A stretch of 52,140 nucleotides of DNA from a virus: positions 94,509 through 146,648 of IMG/VR virus record IMGVR_UViG_3300023181_000001, one strand, 5' to 3'. Position 1 is the first letter of the stretch; every line of letters begins with the position of its first letter. This document shows, one piece after another, positions 30,341 through 41,300 of this stretch. A program made the translations under genes and the position numbers. Below the pieces are notes generated by a model. That model saw only the letters and a list, made by a program, of their open reading frames with translations, did not search any database and had not been told where the DNA came from.

Positions 30341-33300
30341 TTAACATTTAGTGTTGTTATTGCCTGATTTCAGAATATCTTCTTTAGGTTTTACTTGTTT
30401 GTTGATGTTATCTAAAATACCGAAAAGAATCTTAATCCTTTCAATCTTATCGTTTCCTACAGCATCCCTCAAAATCTTATTTTTAGAGAAATCCACTTTG
30501 AAAGCTTCTCTTAAAATTCGTATGTTGTGAAGTTTATCAAGGTGCGAATTACTTTCCAGCATACTTTCTTCGTCAAAAGCATCCGTATAGGAATTTTCTA
30601 TGATATCTCCTTTGGAATTTACATAAGTTGTGGAAGCATTTCTTATGAAGTCATTATAAAGGTCTTTTGCTAAAGTATCTAATTCATTTTCCACCGAAGT
30701 TTTGACATCTGATGTATCAAAGGTTGCTTCTTGATTGAAAAGCATATTTTGAATATCTATTCTTACTTTTGGAGCATTGATTACCTGTTCTAGATTATCT
30801 GCGTCAATATACATTTGAGCGTCAACTAAGAGATTTGCTTTATTATAATCTTGTGAGGCTATTTCATCTGCTGTTGTGAAAATTAAATGTTCTTGAAAAA
30901 CTGTTCTGATTCTTTCAAGATTTTCATCTGTAACTTCTTGCGGTAATATCTTCTCGGTTCTGACTCCCTCTTGGTTAATCAGGGCGTTTAAATTCTTTGC
31001 AATCTCTATCGGACTTGTTGCTGTCTCTAAAGCATTCTCCACCATATCTAATCCTCTCTGACCTAAAGGCGACTTATTCAAAAATATTGGTAAAGCTACG
31101 TAATTTTCGCCTCTTTTTACAACCACCAAGGGCATTTTTCTTTGAGGGTATTTTCTTGAAATTTTAGATACGTAAGAAGTATTTACTTGTGGTAGGTCTT
31201 CTGATGTTACGATTTCGCCATTTAAAATATATCCTTTAGTCAAAACTTTATCCAATGAAGTTTCTGTAAACGGTCTTGATTCTAACTGCCCGTCTTCTGA
31301 AATGAAAAATTGAGGACTCCCTAAAAATACTGCCGAAACTGTAGAAGTTGCTTCCAAATCTACTTCATAGCTGTCTTGGATAGCTAATTCAAAAGCTTTT
31401 TCTCTTAGAAGCTTGAAATTATCAGGTGATGCGCCTCTTTCTCCTTTTAAGGTAGAAATTCTCTTACCTTTAGATACTAAATAAATTTTAATACCGTCTG
31501 TTAAAGCTTTTCGATTTTCTTCATTAGGGGATTTCTTGTATTTATCTAGAAGCTGTTTTGTATAGCTGTCCTGCCTATCAATTTCAAATCTTATAGGTGC
31601 GCCTTGTTCAAGATTATAAATTTCATCTGCTTGAATATCTTCAAAAAAGTCTGAAGGTTTCTTTACATACTCTGAACCATTAAAATAGTATAAATCAGCA
31701 TATGTCCAGCTTGTAGAGGCACTCCTCACCACCAAAAGAGGGATGTTATCAAATGCTTCACTCCTCATTTTCAAGATGTTTCCTGGCTCTATTGAAAACA
31801 TTAATCCGCTTTCTGTCGTAACTATATCGCCTATTGCGATTTGCGATATGTCAATAGGTTTGTCTTTTCTTGTAGCTTGGAAAGGCTCCCCTATGATATT
31901 TACCAGAGATTGTGCTGATATGTGATGCAAAGTCACAGAGCCGTCTTTATTTCTCTTTATTGTAGCATTTCCTGTGACATTTTGCGCCAGAGTATAATCA
32001 TCAAGTTTTTCTCCTGCTTGGGATTCTTGAGTCATAGCATAGGAATCATCTTCTGTGATTTCAGTTATGGTTTCTTGCTCTGAAATATTCTGCTGTTGCT
32101 GTTGAATCAATTCTGCAAGGTCAGCCATTGTCAGTCCTTCCTCATTTATGAAACTGTCTAAAACTTTCCAATTTGATAGTTTTTCTCTTAGTAGTTCTAA
32201 TCTATCTACGTTTACTACCGAAGGTTGGGTAAAAATTTCTACAAGTCTTGGATTTGCAGTTAATGTTCCTTTTTGGTCTAAATCGATAGTTACTAGTTCC
32301 CCTTCAATTGAAGTAACCGTTCCTCGGTCGGTCAGAGTACTTACCCTTTGGCCTACTATTAATTCAGAAGAGTTTTCCACTTCTCTTCTTTTCGGACTTC
32401 TCTGTCTTAAAAGATTTCTTTCTTCCTCTGTTAGCGATTCTAAAGCTAGTCTTTCTGCTTCTGATTCACTGTTTCCATTGGCTAAAAGTGTTTCATATAA
32501 GTTGTCAAGTTTTTGATAGAGTGTTGCTTTTTCTCCCGTTTCTCCTCTTAATAGATTTTGATACTCTTCTACTTCTGCTTGTGTTGGTTTTTCTAAAAGA
32601 AACTCATCTGTTGAAGTTCCAATAAAAGTCAAGGAGTTATTAGACCTAGAAACTAAATTAGCAAGTCTTTCTCTTAAGTATTGAAGTTTAGTTTTAGCTG
32701 TTGGTAAAGGTACAACTGGAAGCATAGGTTCTCTTTTCATAAAAGTATCTATCTCCGTCTTATTTTCGTTGTAGTACGTTTGCTCCTCCTCTGATAAAGT
32801 ATCTCCTCTTCTTCTCTTATCTACTATAGATTCGTTTGAAATAACAGTAGTTCTATTGTTAATTTTAGTTAACTCATTTAAAGCATCTACAGCTTGTTTT
32901 GAGTAATTTCCTAAAATTTCTGACAGCCATTCTTTTGTTGCCGAGTCTAAGTTTTTGTTCTTTTTTAAGACTTTGCGTCCAACTAAAGTATTGATGTTAT
33001 CAATGTTTACTTTTCCATCCCTAAAAGCTAATACAGTTGATTGATAAGCTCCAAATGTTTTTCTAGAGTTCTTGTACTCTTCTAAAATTGCTTCAAGTCT
33101 GGCAGAATTTTCAGGATTAGAAGCTTTTATAGCATCCATTACAGACCCTAAATTTTTAGTATTTGAATCAAGATTTTTTAAGTCCTCTACGCTGATATTC
33201 TGAATATCTAAACCTTGATTTAGGTTTACGCCTGTAGTCTGTTCTAGAGTTTTGTTATTTAGATTTACTTCATCTGCAAGTTGCTGTAATTCTGTGTTAT

Positions 33301-35575
33301 TAGAATCAATCAGGTTTGTAAGTTTTGCAAGCCTGTCAGATAACCTCAAAACTTTAGTTCCTGTGTCAGTATCCCCTTGCGTGGTTTCCTGAATATTTCT
33401 TAACTGTTCTATAAGTCTTCTTCTTTGCTCCTCTAAAGAATTGCTTCTGTTTATAGCAATATTTACTTGATTTCTTTTTTCTTGAGTTACTGTTTCTAAG
33501 CTAGATATTGTATCTAAAGCCTTTACTTTTTCATAATCTAAAATCTGAGCCATTTCTTGAACAGCTTCCTTCATTGTAGTATGTGACCTCTGCCCGCCCA
33601 TCATTGTGAAAGCTAGACTTTGTATTAGAGCTTCTTGAGTGTTATTTGCCCCTAAAGAGGATAATTGATTTTCAGAATCTAATTCCTGTATTCCTGCAAC
33701 AGGGTTTCTACCTATTATGTATTCCGCAAACTGTCTGTTCTTTTTGAAAGATTTTGCAACTTCGGAGAACGCTGTTGACTGTTCTTGCTTCCAAGTGTCT
33801 AAATCAGTTTCTACTCCCATTTCTATTAGCTGGTCTTGCGTAACTGTTCCTAAAGCTTTTTCAATATCTAAACCTACGTCTGAAACAGAATCTCCTAACT
33901 GGTAACGGTTGTTTAAAAGTGAAAATATTACTCCGTCTTGTGCTATCCTAGCTTCTGTAAGATTGCCTCTTTTTTGGGCATCTTCTGACTGTTTATTAAA
34001 TCCGTTAATACGGTTCATCATCAAGAAATGCTCTGACAATGCTTTTGAAGTATAAGTTTCATTTAATTTTGAACGGTTCTCAAATTCTTGAACTTGCCTG
34101 TTTATACCTCCTCTTGTATTTCCTGTCCCAGCCTCTCCTAAAAGACCGATAATAATACCTACTCCATTCTCAACCCATCCTTCTTTTGAACCATATTGGT
34201 GAGAAATATTTTCATATAAAGCTCCTGCTAAATCAAAGGAATCTTTTGTGTTGTTTGTGTCATAGGCGTACTCTAGCCATTTTCCTGCTGTAGCTGAAGT
34301 AATTGATTGACCCCCTTCTTCATAAAGTCCCTCGGTTACTGCGTTTTGAACAAAGGGTAATATTCTTCTATTAATGGATTGGAGTCTTGAAGGCGTTGCT
34401 TTTCCTATTCCGTACAATGCTCTGTTGTACATCTCGCCAAAACCTGTTTTTACAGGTGATTTTAAATTAAATACTCTTCCTAGAGTTACTAAATTAGAAC
34501 TTCCTACCAAAGCCATGTTCACACCAAAAACTGCATTTGCAGAGGAGCTTAGATTTTCTTGGAAAGCTGTTATCTCTTCTTGGTCGGGTTGTCTTCCATT
34601 CTGTTCTTGAAAATTTCTATAAAAGTTTTCCTCCTGTTCTTTTTTATATTGCAGAGCTTCCACCGATGCTTCATATCCTGCCGAAGTCATTGTAAATCTT
34701 AAAGTGTTTAAAGCATCTCCCGCCTTACCAAAAGCTACAGCTCTTCCCACGTTTATAGAATCATCTACCAATCCCGTACCTACTCTTGCTATATCTTCTC
34801 CTACTGTGAGTGAATTTTTTAAAAGTCTTGAAAACTTTGAAGTGCCGCTAGCTATTCTTGCCATACCTGCTGTTCTTGTAGACCATCTTGCGGCAGTAGT
34901 AGCTAGAGAAGTTCCTCCTGTTGCATAAGCCCATATACCCTCTGATACAATTGCTCCTGCTGTAAAAGACAATCCTCCTAGAACTTTGTCCGCCCAAAAA
35001 TTAGAAGTGAATAATTGTCCTCCCAATCCTTTTTGCGTTTCCTGTTGCGTGTAGTAGTTAGGAAGATTGTAGTTCATTTTGGTATCTAAATCTCCTAACC
35101 AATTTGAAAAATTATTATCGTAAACAGAGTCAAATTTCCAATCTGCTATTCCTGCACCTGCGCCATAAACAACCCCTGCGGTTCCGCCTATGACTGCATT
35201 TAAAGTCTTTCCTCCAAATTTAGCTAAGCCATTAAGCCACTTTTCTCCTGTTCCTTGATTTTGTGCATGAATCTCATTATTGTTTGCTCCTTCTTTATAA
35301 GTATCATATTTTGCTATGTAAGTACCATCATTAAGTTGAGCATAAGCATCATTTATATTGTAATTTTTCGACTCTAATGCTATCTTTTGAGGGCTGTTAA
35401 TGGGAGCCTTATAAAAATAGTCATTATCGGTTTTAATATTGCTTATAATTCCATTAGTTTTAGAAGGGTCTATTTGAGGAGTACTTGCTCTAGTTCTAAT
35501 ATCTTGTTCAACTGCCTGAAGTTCTGGCGAAATAGTTTTATTATCTATAAGCGCATTTAAGTTGTTATCTGCCAT
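30341..35575 (-). CDS. Giant virion cargo/ejection protein with hydrophobic N-end
   Basis: This 1744-aa protein resembles the large internal proteins of crAss-like phages. Residues 112-147 (EKWLNGLAKFGGKTLNAVIG, then GGTAGVVYGAGAGIAD) and 186-220 (a TSNFWADKVLGGLSFTAGA motif) are glycine/alanine-rich hydrophobic stretches that could enter membranes; a third lies near 465. Long helical and coiled-coil sections occupy about 680-900. Near residue 1080-1115, VGQRVSTLTDRGTVTSIEGE is KOW/SH3-like. A role in DNA ejection or as a capsid-packed effector follows from position and hydrophobic segments, not from a known fold. No RNA polymerase active-site motif was found. Its start overlaps the 882-aa gene's end by 11 bases. 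Confidence 0.7.
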   Translation of the reverse strand: MADNNLNALIDNKTISPELQAVEQDIRTRASTPQIDPSKTNGIISNIKTDNDYFYKAPINSPQKIALESKNYNINDAYAQLNDGTYIAKYDTYKEGANNNEIHAQNQGTGEKWLNGLAKFGGKTLNAVIGGTAGVVYGAGAGIADWKFDSVYDNNFSNWLGDLDTKMNYNLPNYYTQQETQKGLGGQLFTSNFWADKVLGGLSFTAGAIVSEGIWAYATGGTSLATTAARWSTRTAGMARIASGTSKFSRLLKNSLTVGEDIARVGTGLVDDSINVGRAVAFGKAGDALNTLRFTMTSAGYEASVEALQYKKEQEENFYRNFQEQNGRQPDQEEITAFQENLSSSANAVFGVNMALVGSSNLVTLGRVFNLKSPVKTGFGEMYNRALYGIGKATPSRLQSINRRILPFVQNAVTEGLYEEGGQSITSATAGKWLEYAYDTNNTKDSFDLAGALYENISHQYGSKEGWVENGVGIIIGLLGEAGTGNTRGGINRQVQEFENRSKLNETYTSKALSEHFLMMNRINGFNKQSEDAQKRGNLTEARIAQDGVIFSLLNNRYQLGDSVSDVGLDIEKALGTVTQDQLIEMGVETDLDTWKQEQSTAFSEVAKSFKKNRQFAEYIIGRNPVAGIQELDSENQLSSLGANNTQEALIQSLAFTMMGGQRSHTTMKEAVQEMAQILDYEKVKALDTISSLETVTQEKRNQVNIAINRSNSLEEQRRRLIEQLRNIQETTQGDTDTGTKVLRLSDRLAKLTNLIDSNNTELQQLADEVNLNNKTLEQTTGVNLNQGLDIQNISVEDLKNLDSNTKNLGSVMDAIKASNPENSARLEAILEEYKNSRKTFGAYQSTVLAFRDGKVNIDNINTLVGRKVLKKNKNLDSATKEWLSEILGNYSKQAVDALNELTKINNRTTVISNESIVDKRRRGDTLSEEEQTYYNENKTEIDTFMKREPMLPVVPLPTAKTKLQYLRERLANLVSRSNNSLTFIGTSTDEFLLEKPTQAEVEEYQNLLRGETGEKATLYQKLDNLYETLLANGNSESEAERLALESLTEEERNLLRQRSPKRREVENSSELIVGQRVSTLTDRGTVTSIEGELVTIDLDQKGTLTANPRLVEIFTQPSVVNVDRLELLREKLSNWKVLDSFINEEGLTMADLAELIQQQQQNISEQETITEITEDDSYAMTQESQAGEKLDDYTLAQNVTGNATIKRNKDGSVTLHHISAQSLVNIIGEPFQATRKDKPIDISQIAIGDIVTTESGLMFSIEPGNILKMRSEAFDNIPLLVVRSASTSWTYADLYYFNGSEYVKKPSDFFEDIQADEIYNLEQGAPIRFEIDRQDSYTKQLLDKYKKSPNEENRKALTDGIKIYLVSKGKRISTLKGERGASPDNFKLLREKAFELAIQDSYEVDLEATSTVSAVFLGSPQFFISEDGQLESRPFTETSLDKVLTKGYILNGEIVTSEDLPQVNTSYVSKISRKYPQRKMPLVVVKRGENYVALPIFLNKSPLGQRGLDMVENALETATSPIEIAKNLNALINQEGVRTEKILPQEVTDENLERIRTVFQEHLIFTTADEIASQDYNKANLLVDAQMYIDADNLEQVINAPKVRIDIQNMLFNQEATFDTSDVKTSVENELDTLAKDLYNDFIRNASTTYVNSKGDIIENSYTDAFDEESMLESNSHLDKLHNIRILREAFKVDFSKNKILRDAVGNDKIERIKILFGILDNINKQVKPKEDILKSGNNNTKC

Positions 35576-38213
35576 TATTCATAATTCTATTAAATGCGTT
35601 TTTATTATTTGTAGCCAAGTCTCTTAAAAAGAAATCTAGGACTATTGTATGGGGATAATTTTGAGCAATATTTAAAAATTGGGTTTCTAAATTTTTCTGC
35701 CCTAATTTTCCACCTCTGTAATCCGCACCTGTCTCTTTATCTTCTAGAGACATATACCATTCACCATCTAAAGGTTCCAAATCAATTTTATATTGAGATA
35801 GACGGCTTGAAATATGTTCTGTAACTTGCTGTATTTGTTCGGGAGTAAAGTTATTTCTTAAAACATTTGAATAAGCCTCTTCCGTATTAGTTTTAGTCAA
35901 GTAATTTGCTGGGTTTGCGAAAAATGCTTTTCCTATATAGTTAGGAGGAGTGTTTTTTAATAGGTAATCTGCAATTTTAGGCGCGTACTTTCCGTCATCT
36001 TTTATATACGCTGGATTTTTTGCAATACTTATTTTTTCTTTTGCTACTTCTGCACTGAGTCCTCTTGAAGATTCATTCATATCTAAGCTTTGTCTTAGGA
36101 ATTCATATCCTGCCATTTTAGGAGTCAGTACAGCTGTTGCTTTTTTAATCTGTCCCATTTTCTCATTAAAACCGACATTTTGCTCTACTACAAATGAAGG
36201 GCTTCCATCTACAATTCTTTGATATACTGTTATTTTTTTCTTTGGGTCAAATGGTCTACTCTCTTCCGTTGTAGGAATCATTGATATAAGTCTTTGATTT
36301 TGACTTTCATTACTAAGAGTTGCTTGATTGGCACTTCCATAAGAAGTCATCACTCCTGTAGATTTAAGAAGTTCTCCTGCTTTTGCCTCCACATCTCTAG
36401 CGAACGTCATATTCCCTAATCTAAAATTCAGATTATATTCTTTTTCTTGCGAAAGTTTACCATAAAGGTCTCTAAATTTTTCTAGTCTCGCATTATTGCT
36501 TCCTATACTCTTTAAATTTCTCTCTCCCCCTACTTCATTTATGAACTTTCTTGCTTCAGCTGTTAAATTCTGTACTCTTTCCGAACCTCCTCCAATACCG
36601 AATAATCCTGTTATAAATCCGTCATCTTCCATCTCCAAAGCTTTTATTTTTTCAACAAATTCACTAATGTATTTTTGGGGAGCACTGTTAAAAAGTTCTT
36701 TGGAAGCGGAGCCTATAGTGTTATTATAATCTAAGGCTGAATTATCAGCTAATGTTTTCAATCTTACAATCTCCGCTGCTTTATCAGGATTAGATAAATA
36801 CATTTTTGAGTCTTCAAAAGCTTTAGACATAGCCGTTGCCTTATCTATAGTTGGCTGTTTATTTGCATTTAACAAGTTCCCCTCTGGCGTGTATCCCATA
36901 GCATTCATAGATGCCGAGTATTGGTCTTTTATTTCACTTGCTGTAGCGTTAGATTTGTATATATCTAAGATATTTTCTGTAAGCTGTCCTTGTGTTAATT
37001 TATAGTTTTCTGTAACTTGTTCTATCGGGTCAATATTAGGGGCTGTTTCTGCTGTGAGTGGCGATTCACTAATGCCTTCCATGCCATAGAGACCTCCTGT
37101 AGTTCCAGCTTTTTGTTGTTTTAGTGCTAACTCTGCTCTTTTTATATCTAGCTCTTCTGTTTTTAACTGTAGATTTTGACGTGCAAAGTAAGCTTTGTCT
37201 TCGGATATACTTACACTCTCAGATGCTCCTGCACTTGTTGCCAATGCTTTTACATAATCATTCTTTTTGACAAAATATCCCTTCTCTTCTAAAGTTGCCG
37301 TTGCACTATTTTTCAAGAAATTCTCTTTTTCCGCTCTGAAAGCCCTTAATTGCTGTCTGGCTGTTTCTCTTTCTTCTTCCGTATTCTGCTTATTATTTAC
37401 CTTAGTCTCTAATAGATTTATACTTGAATCAAGCTGTTCTTTTTTATTTTCCGTGTATTGCGAAAATTCTGAGTCTAGTTGTTGCGGATTTTGCTTACCT
37501 GTCCACCAACCCTCTATCCTCATCTGCATATCATCTTCTGAAGTCATCATGCCTGGAACATAATCTACAATTTCTTGAGGTGTTAAACCACTTAATTTTT
37601 TAGTTATCAGTGTTCCTTCAGGATAGCCATTTAACCCATTTCCTTGTATTTGGACTTCCCTGTCGCCTCTGACATCTTTCAAAGTCTTCATCCTATCCAA
37701 AAGATTTTTATTGTAATCAGAATAATTATGGTAAGAAAAACTGCCCAAAGAATTTGTGGCTCCTTCCATATACTGATTCAATCCTGCCTTATCTAAAGCA
37801 AACTGATAGTTTATCTGATGGAATTTGTCAGGATTTTTCTTCTGTATGTCCTGCATTTGTGCTTGGAACTGCTGATATTTCACTGTGTTTGACGCGGCCT
37901 CTACTACAAATGGATCCCTCGCTACTGACTTTATAGTGGAATAGAAATTTGAAGCTACATTCGGATTAGATAGATCCTTATCCTGCATATTATCCAAAGA
38001 AGCTGTCATACCTCTAATCTTAGAATTTAAGTATTCTGTATCTTGCGGTCTTAAAAGTTTTAAGTTTTCAAGAGAAGATAATCCTGCTTGGACTTGTGCA
38101 TCCGCCTGATTGTACGTACCCTGTTTTACCTGCAATACTTGCTGTATCAGAGGCAGATTAATGCTCGTTGTTACGGGAGCTAGGGTTATGTCTTTTGATG
38201 TGTAGTTTGACAA
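35565..38213 (-). CDS. Virion internal (cargo) protein, 882 aa
   Basis: This 882-aa mainly helical protein has Q/N-rich N-terminal helices (LPLIQQVLQVKQGTYNQADA), a long central coiled-coil-like part (LQLKTEELDIKRAELALKQQ) and no membrane segments. Its place directly after the KGG-motif proteins and before the 1744-aa protein matches the cargo cluster of crAss-like phages, whose members lie inside the capsid or tail barrel. It starts behind a TAAATTTG box in a 95-base gap, the longest break in the virion operon. The function is inferred from context. Confidence 0.65.
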   Translation of the reverse strand: MSNYTSKDITLAPVTTSINLPLIQQVLQVKQGTYNQADAQVQAGLSSLENLKLLRPQDTEYLNSKIRGMTASLDNMQDKDLSNPNVASNFYSTIKSVARDPFVVEAASNTVKYQQFQAQMQDIQKKNPDKFHQINYQFALDKAGLNQYMEGATNSLGSFSYHNYSDYNKNLLDRMKTLKDVRGDREVQIQGNGLNGYPEGTLITKKLSGLTPQEIVDYVPGMMTSEDDMQMRIEGWWTGKQNPQQLDSEFSQYTENKKEQLDSSINLLETKVNNKQNTEEERETARQQLRAFRAEKENFLKNSATATLEEKGYFVKKNDYVKALATSAGASESVSISEDKAYFARQNLQLKTEELDIKRAELALKQQKAGTTGGLYGMEGISESPLTAETAPNIDPIEQVTENYKLTQGQLTENILDIYKSNATASEIKDQYSASMNAMGYTPEGNLLNANKQPTIDKATAMSKAFEDSKMYLSNPDKAAEIVRLKTLADNSALDYNNTIGSASKELFNSAPQKYISEFVEKIKALEMEDDGFITGLFGIGGGSERVQNLTAEARKFINEVGGERNLKSIGSNNARLEKFRDLYGKLSQEKEYNLNFRLGNMTFARDVEAKAGELLKSTGVMTSYGSANQATLSNESQNQRLISMIPTTEESRPFDPKKKITVYQRIVDGSPSFVVEQNVGFNEKMGQIKKATAVLTPKMAGYEFLRQSLDMNESSRGLSAEVAKEKISIAKNPAYIKDDGKYAPKIADYLLKNTPPNYIGKAFFANPANYLTKTNTEEAYSNVLRNNFTPEQIQQVTEHISSRLSQYKIDLEPLDGEWYMSLEDKETGADYRGGKLGQKNLETQFLNIAQNYPHTIVLDFFLRDLATNNKNAFNRIMNNGR

Positions 38214-38260
38214 TTGTTTAGAATTTAAATAAAAATGCCCACTTCTTGATGTAAAGCAGG

Positions 38261-38268
38261 CAAATTTA
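38261..38268 (-). promoter_or_regulatory. Candidate -7 promoter box (TAAATTTG)
   Basis: This TAnnTTTG match lies in the gap at 38214-38308, with a leader of about 47 bases to ATG 38213. A short AT-rich hairpin (AATTTG / CAAATT, 38276-38294) sits just upstream. The gap is otherwise without genes. Confidence 0.35.
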
Positions 38269-38308
38269 ATGATTTAATTTGAGTTATACAAATTCGTTAA
38301 TTGAAAAT

Positions 38309-41300
38309 TTATCGAGAAGCTATGTTTGAAGTCTTATATCCAGACTTATACTGCTTGTAGTTCTGACTTTGCTGGAATTTAACAAAATCTTGCGGTGAAA
38401 GGTATGTAAAATCTCTTCCCTCCTGTGGTTGGGCTCTTGCTGTGAAAGTTTCAGGTCTATTATTGAGCCATACTTTTTTATAGTCTCCTACGATAACTCC
38501 GCCATCAGGTGTATACCTGTTAGTTCCCGAAGTTATATCTGCAATCATATCCGTTTCAAGATTCACTCTTGGTCTTTGAGGAGCTTGCTGATATTGAGGT
38601 GTCTGATTTGCCCCTTGCTGTCTGAAATACTCTCTTGCAAAATCTTCTGTGAAACCTGTTGCTTGTGCCACTTCTCTAGCTTGCTGGTCAGTCATAGGTT
38701 GGGCACCATCTTCAAACTCATAAATATAACCACCATCTTGTTTTTTCGCAATTACACTGTTTCTGTATGCAATTTGCTCTTGAGGAGTTGCATTTCTATA
38801 CCAATTATCAAACTGTATGTCCTCTTCACTTCTAGTTGAATAGTCTCTCGGATTTGAAAAATACACATTTGATCCATCAGTTTGATAATTAGGTGTCATT
38901 GCATTTGTCAAGTTCAGATTATTTACGTCCATCCAATTCTGCTTGTTTTGCAATTGCTTGTTTACTAAATATCTGCTCCAAGCCTGCTCTTGATTATCAA
39001 TAGTCTTGAATAACCTTTGCTCATAATTTTGACCAAGATTTATATTCATCAACTGTTCTTTATCACCTACATTTGCATTATAAGTATTTGCTCTGTTAAC
39101 TGCTTCGGCATTATAAGCGTCTGTTTCTGCTATTGCTTTGTTTACAGACTGTTGTGTTGTTCCTAGATTTGTAGCTGTTAGAAAAGGTGCAAGATTTGGA
39201 TTTGACTGAAATGCCTGTTGGTTTACAAAATTAGTCTGATTATTTATTGCGGCTATTGAAGCCTCTGGTGTTCTTAAAGTAGGTTCTAGCCTATTAAATC
39301 TTACTTGGTCTGCTCTTGGAATAAGCGCGGCACTAGGAGTAAGTCCTTCAACTACGGGCAACATAGGAATTACATTTCTTCCTCTCTGTGCGGAATTCTG
39401 TTGAGTATTATTATCAGTAGCTTGGACATCCTGAGCAGTCATTACTTGCTCTTGAAATCCATTTCCGCTTGGTTGTGCCAAAGAAGCATTTATTGCTTGG
39501 GCTTGAGGAGTTATTGAAGAAAGTGAATTCGCACTTACTTGTGGAAATCTGTAGTCTACTTTACCGTCTGCAAATTGTTCTAAAATAAATTTATCATCTA
39601 AAGGAATAGCTTCTTGAATTGCTCTTTTTTCTTCTAAGGTAAAACTATTAGGACTTCTATTCGTATCTATGCCTAAGTTTTTAAGAGATGTCTTATTATT
39701 CTTCAAGAGTATTTCCATACCTTTGTTAGTAATAGGTTGCTCGTCAAAGTACCTTATTACTTCTTCTGGTGCATTTTTCACAAACCAATTTTGAAGTTCT
39801 GTCCAATTTTTTGTGATATCTCCTTTCTCTAAATCAAGTTTTGGAGGTTCCACTCCTTTTGACTGTGCTATTAAATTAGCAGATTTTAAAAAGTCGCCTA
39901 TTCTTGCTCCTGGCTCTCCTGCTACGCCCCCCTCTGCCATTTGAGGTTGTTGTTCCGATTGGGAAGCTTGAATGATTTGAGATGCTTCGTCTTCTGAGTA
40001 TCCCATTGACAAAAGATTGTTAACTATTTCTTCAATAGGAGTTCCCTGAGCAACTGCTTGCTGAACTTGAACTACTATGTCATTTGGATTTATTTCTTCT
40101 TCCTGAGCGGCTGGTGCTACAGTTTCTCCTCCCTCTTGTAAAAAGCTCCCTTTCTGAGATTCCTGCTTATCAAAAATTGTTTTGAAAGCTTCTTGTTGTT
40201 GCGTGTTCAATTCTTCTTTTTCTTGTTCTATTCTAGCTGTTTCTTGTTGAATGAAATCTAAATTTATTTGTTTAGTATCTGTTTCTTCTAGTTTTAAGGT
40301 TTCTTCTGTTTGGTTCACTAATTTTTCTCCCTCTTCTATATTTTTTTCTACGCCAATTTTCTTTGAATATTTGTCTAAAACATCTGCAAAAGTATTTTTA
40401 GCCTTCACTTTAATATCTAATTCTTTAGATAACTCTTTAGCATTTTTTGCACCGATTTTTGTATGGTCTGATAAAACTTGCGAACCTTCGGGCAGATTAG
40501 TTTTAATTCCTCCTTTTTCGTGAGTTTCTCCGATAGCTTTTTGTACTTGGCCATCTTTTGCATTCAACACAAATTCATTTTTTTCTATTTCAACATTTTG
40601 ATCCGATGAGTCAGTAATATATTTACCACTTAGAAACTTCCCTACACTTACCGACCCTCCTTTTTGCATATAATCTACAAATCCCCCTTTTTCTAGAGGT
40701 GTTGAGTTGTAAATAGGTTGATTATTCTGCTGATTCATAAGGTTTCTCTGTTCCTTCCCTGCTCCGTATGCACTAAATCCCTGCCTAGATAAGCCTAATA
40801 GTCCTTTTCCAAAACCTAGTGTGGCTTGACCTCCGTTCCCTTGCCCAGCGTTATAGAAACCGTATTGTAAGGCTGCTGATACATCTACTCCTCCAAATGG
40901 ATTGAATAGTTTAAGAGGCTGTTCTGCCTGTTGTTTATTATAATTTGTTTGTGCGTCTAAAGCTTGCCCTGCTGTTACGTCATTACCCGAAGTATTAAAT
41001 TGGTAGCCTCCTTGGGTATTCAAATTTGATATGTTTCTTTGGGGTGATTTATAATTTGAACTGATTGCCCCTAATTGAGGTGTTGAACCATCATCGTAGG
41101 CATTCAGTGGCGGTGTCTGGACTGTTGATGTATTTTGTGCTATTGGAGTCACTGGGTTTTGTGCGGATTGGATATTTTGACTCATGGTTTTAGTCAAATC
41201 CGAAAGCCAGTTTATGTCAGGTGCGGGAGCTTGGGCTGGTGCATATCCGCTATTCACACTCATCCCATAATAAGGATTTGCCTGCTGATATTGCAAATCG

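Noticed and set aside
38276-38294. AATTTG-TATAACT-CAAATT hairpin as a terminator
   Set aside because: AT-only 6-bp stem without a following U-run; may be structural only.
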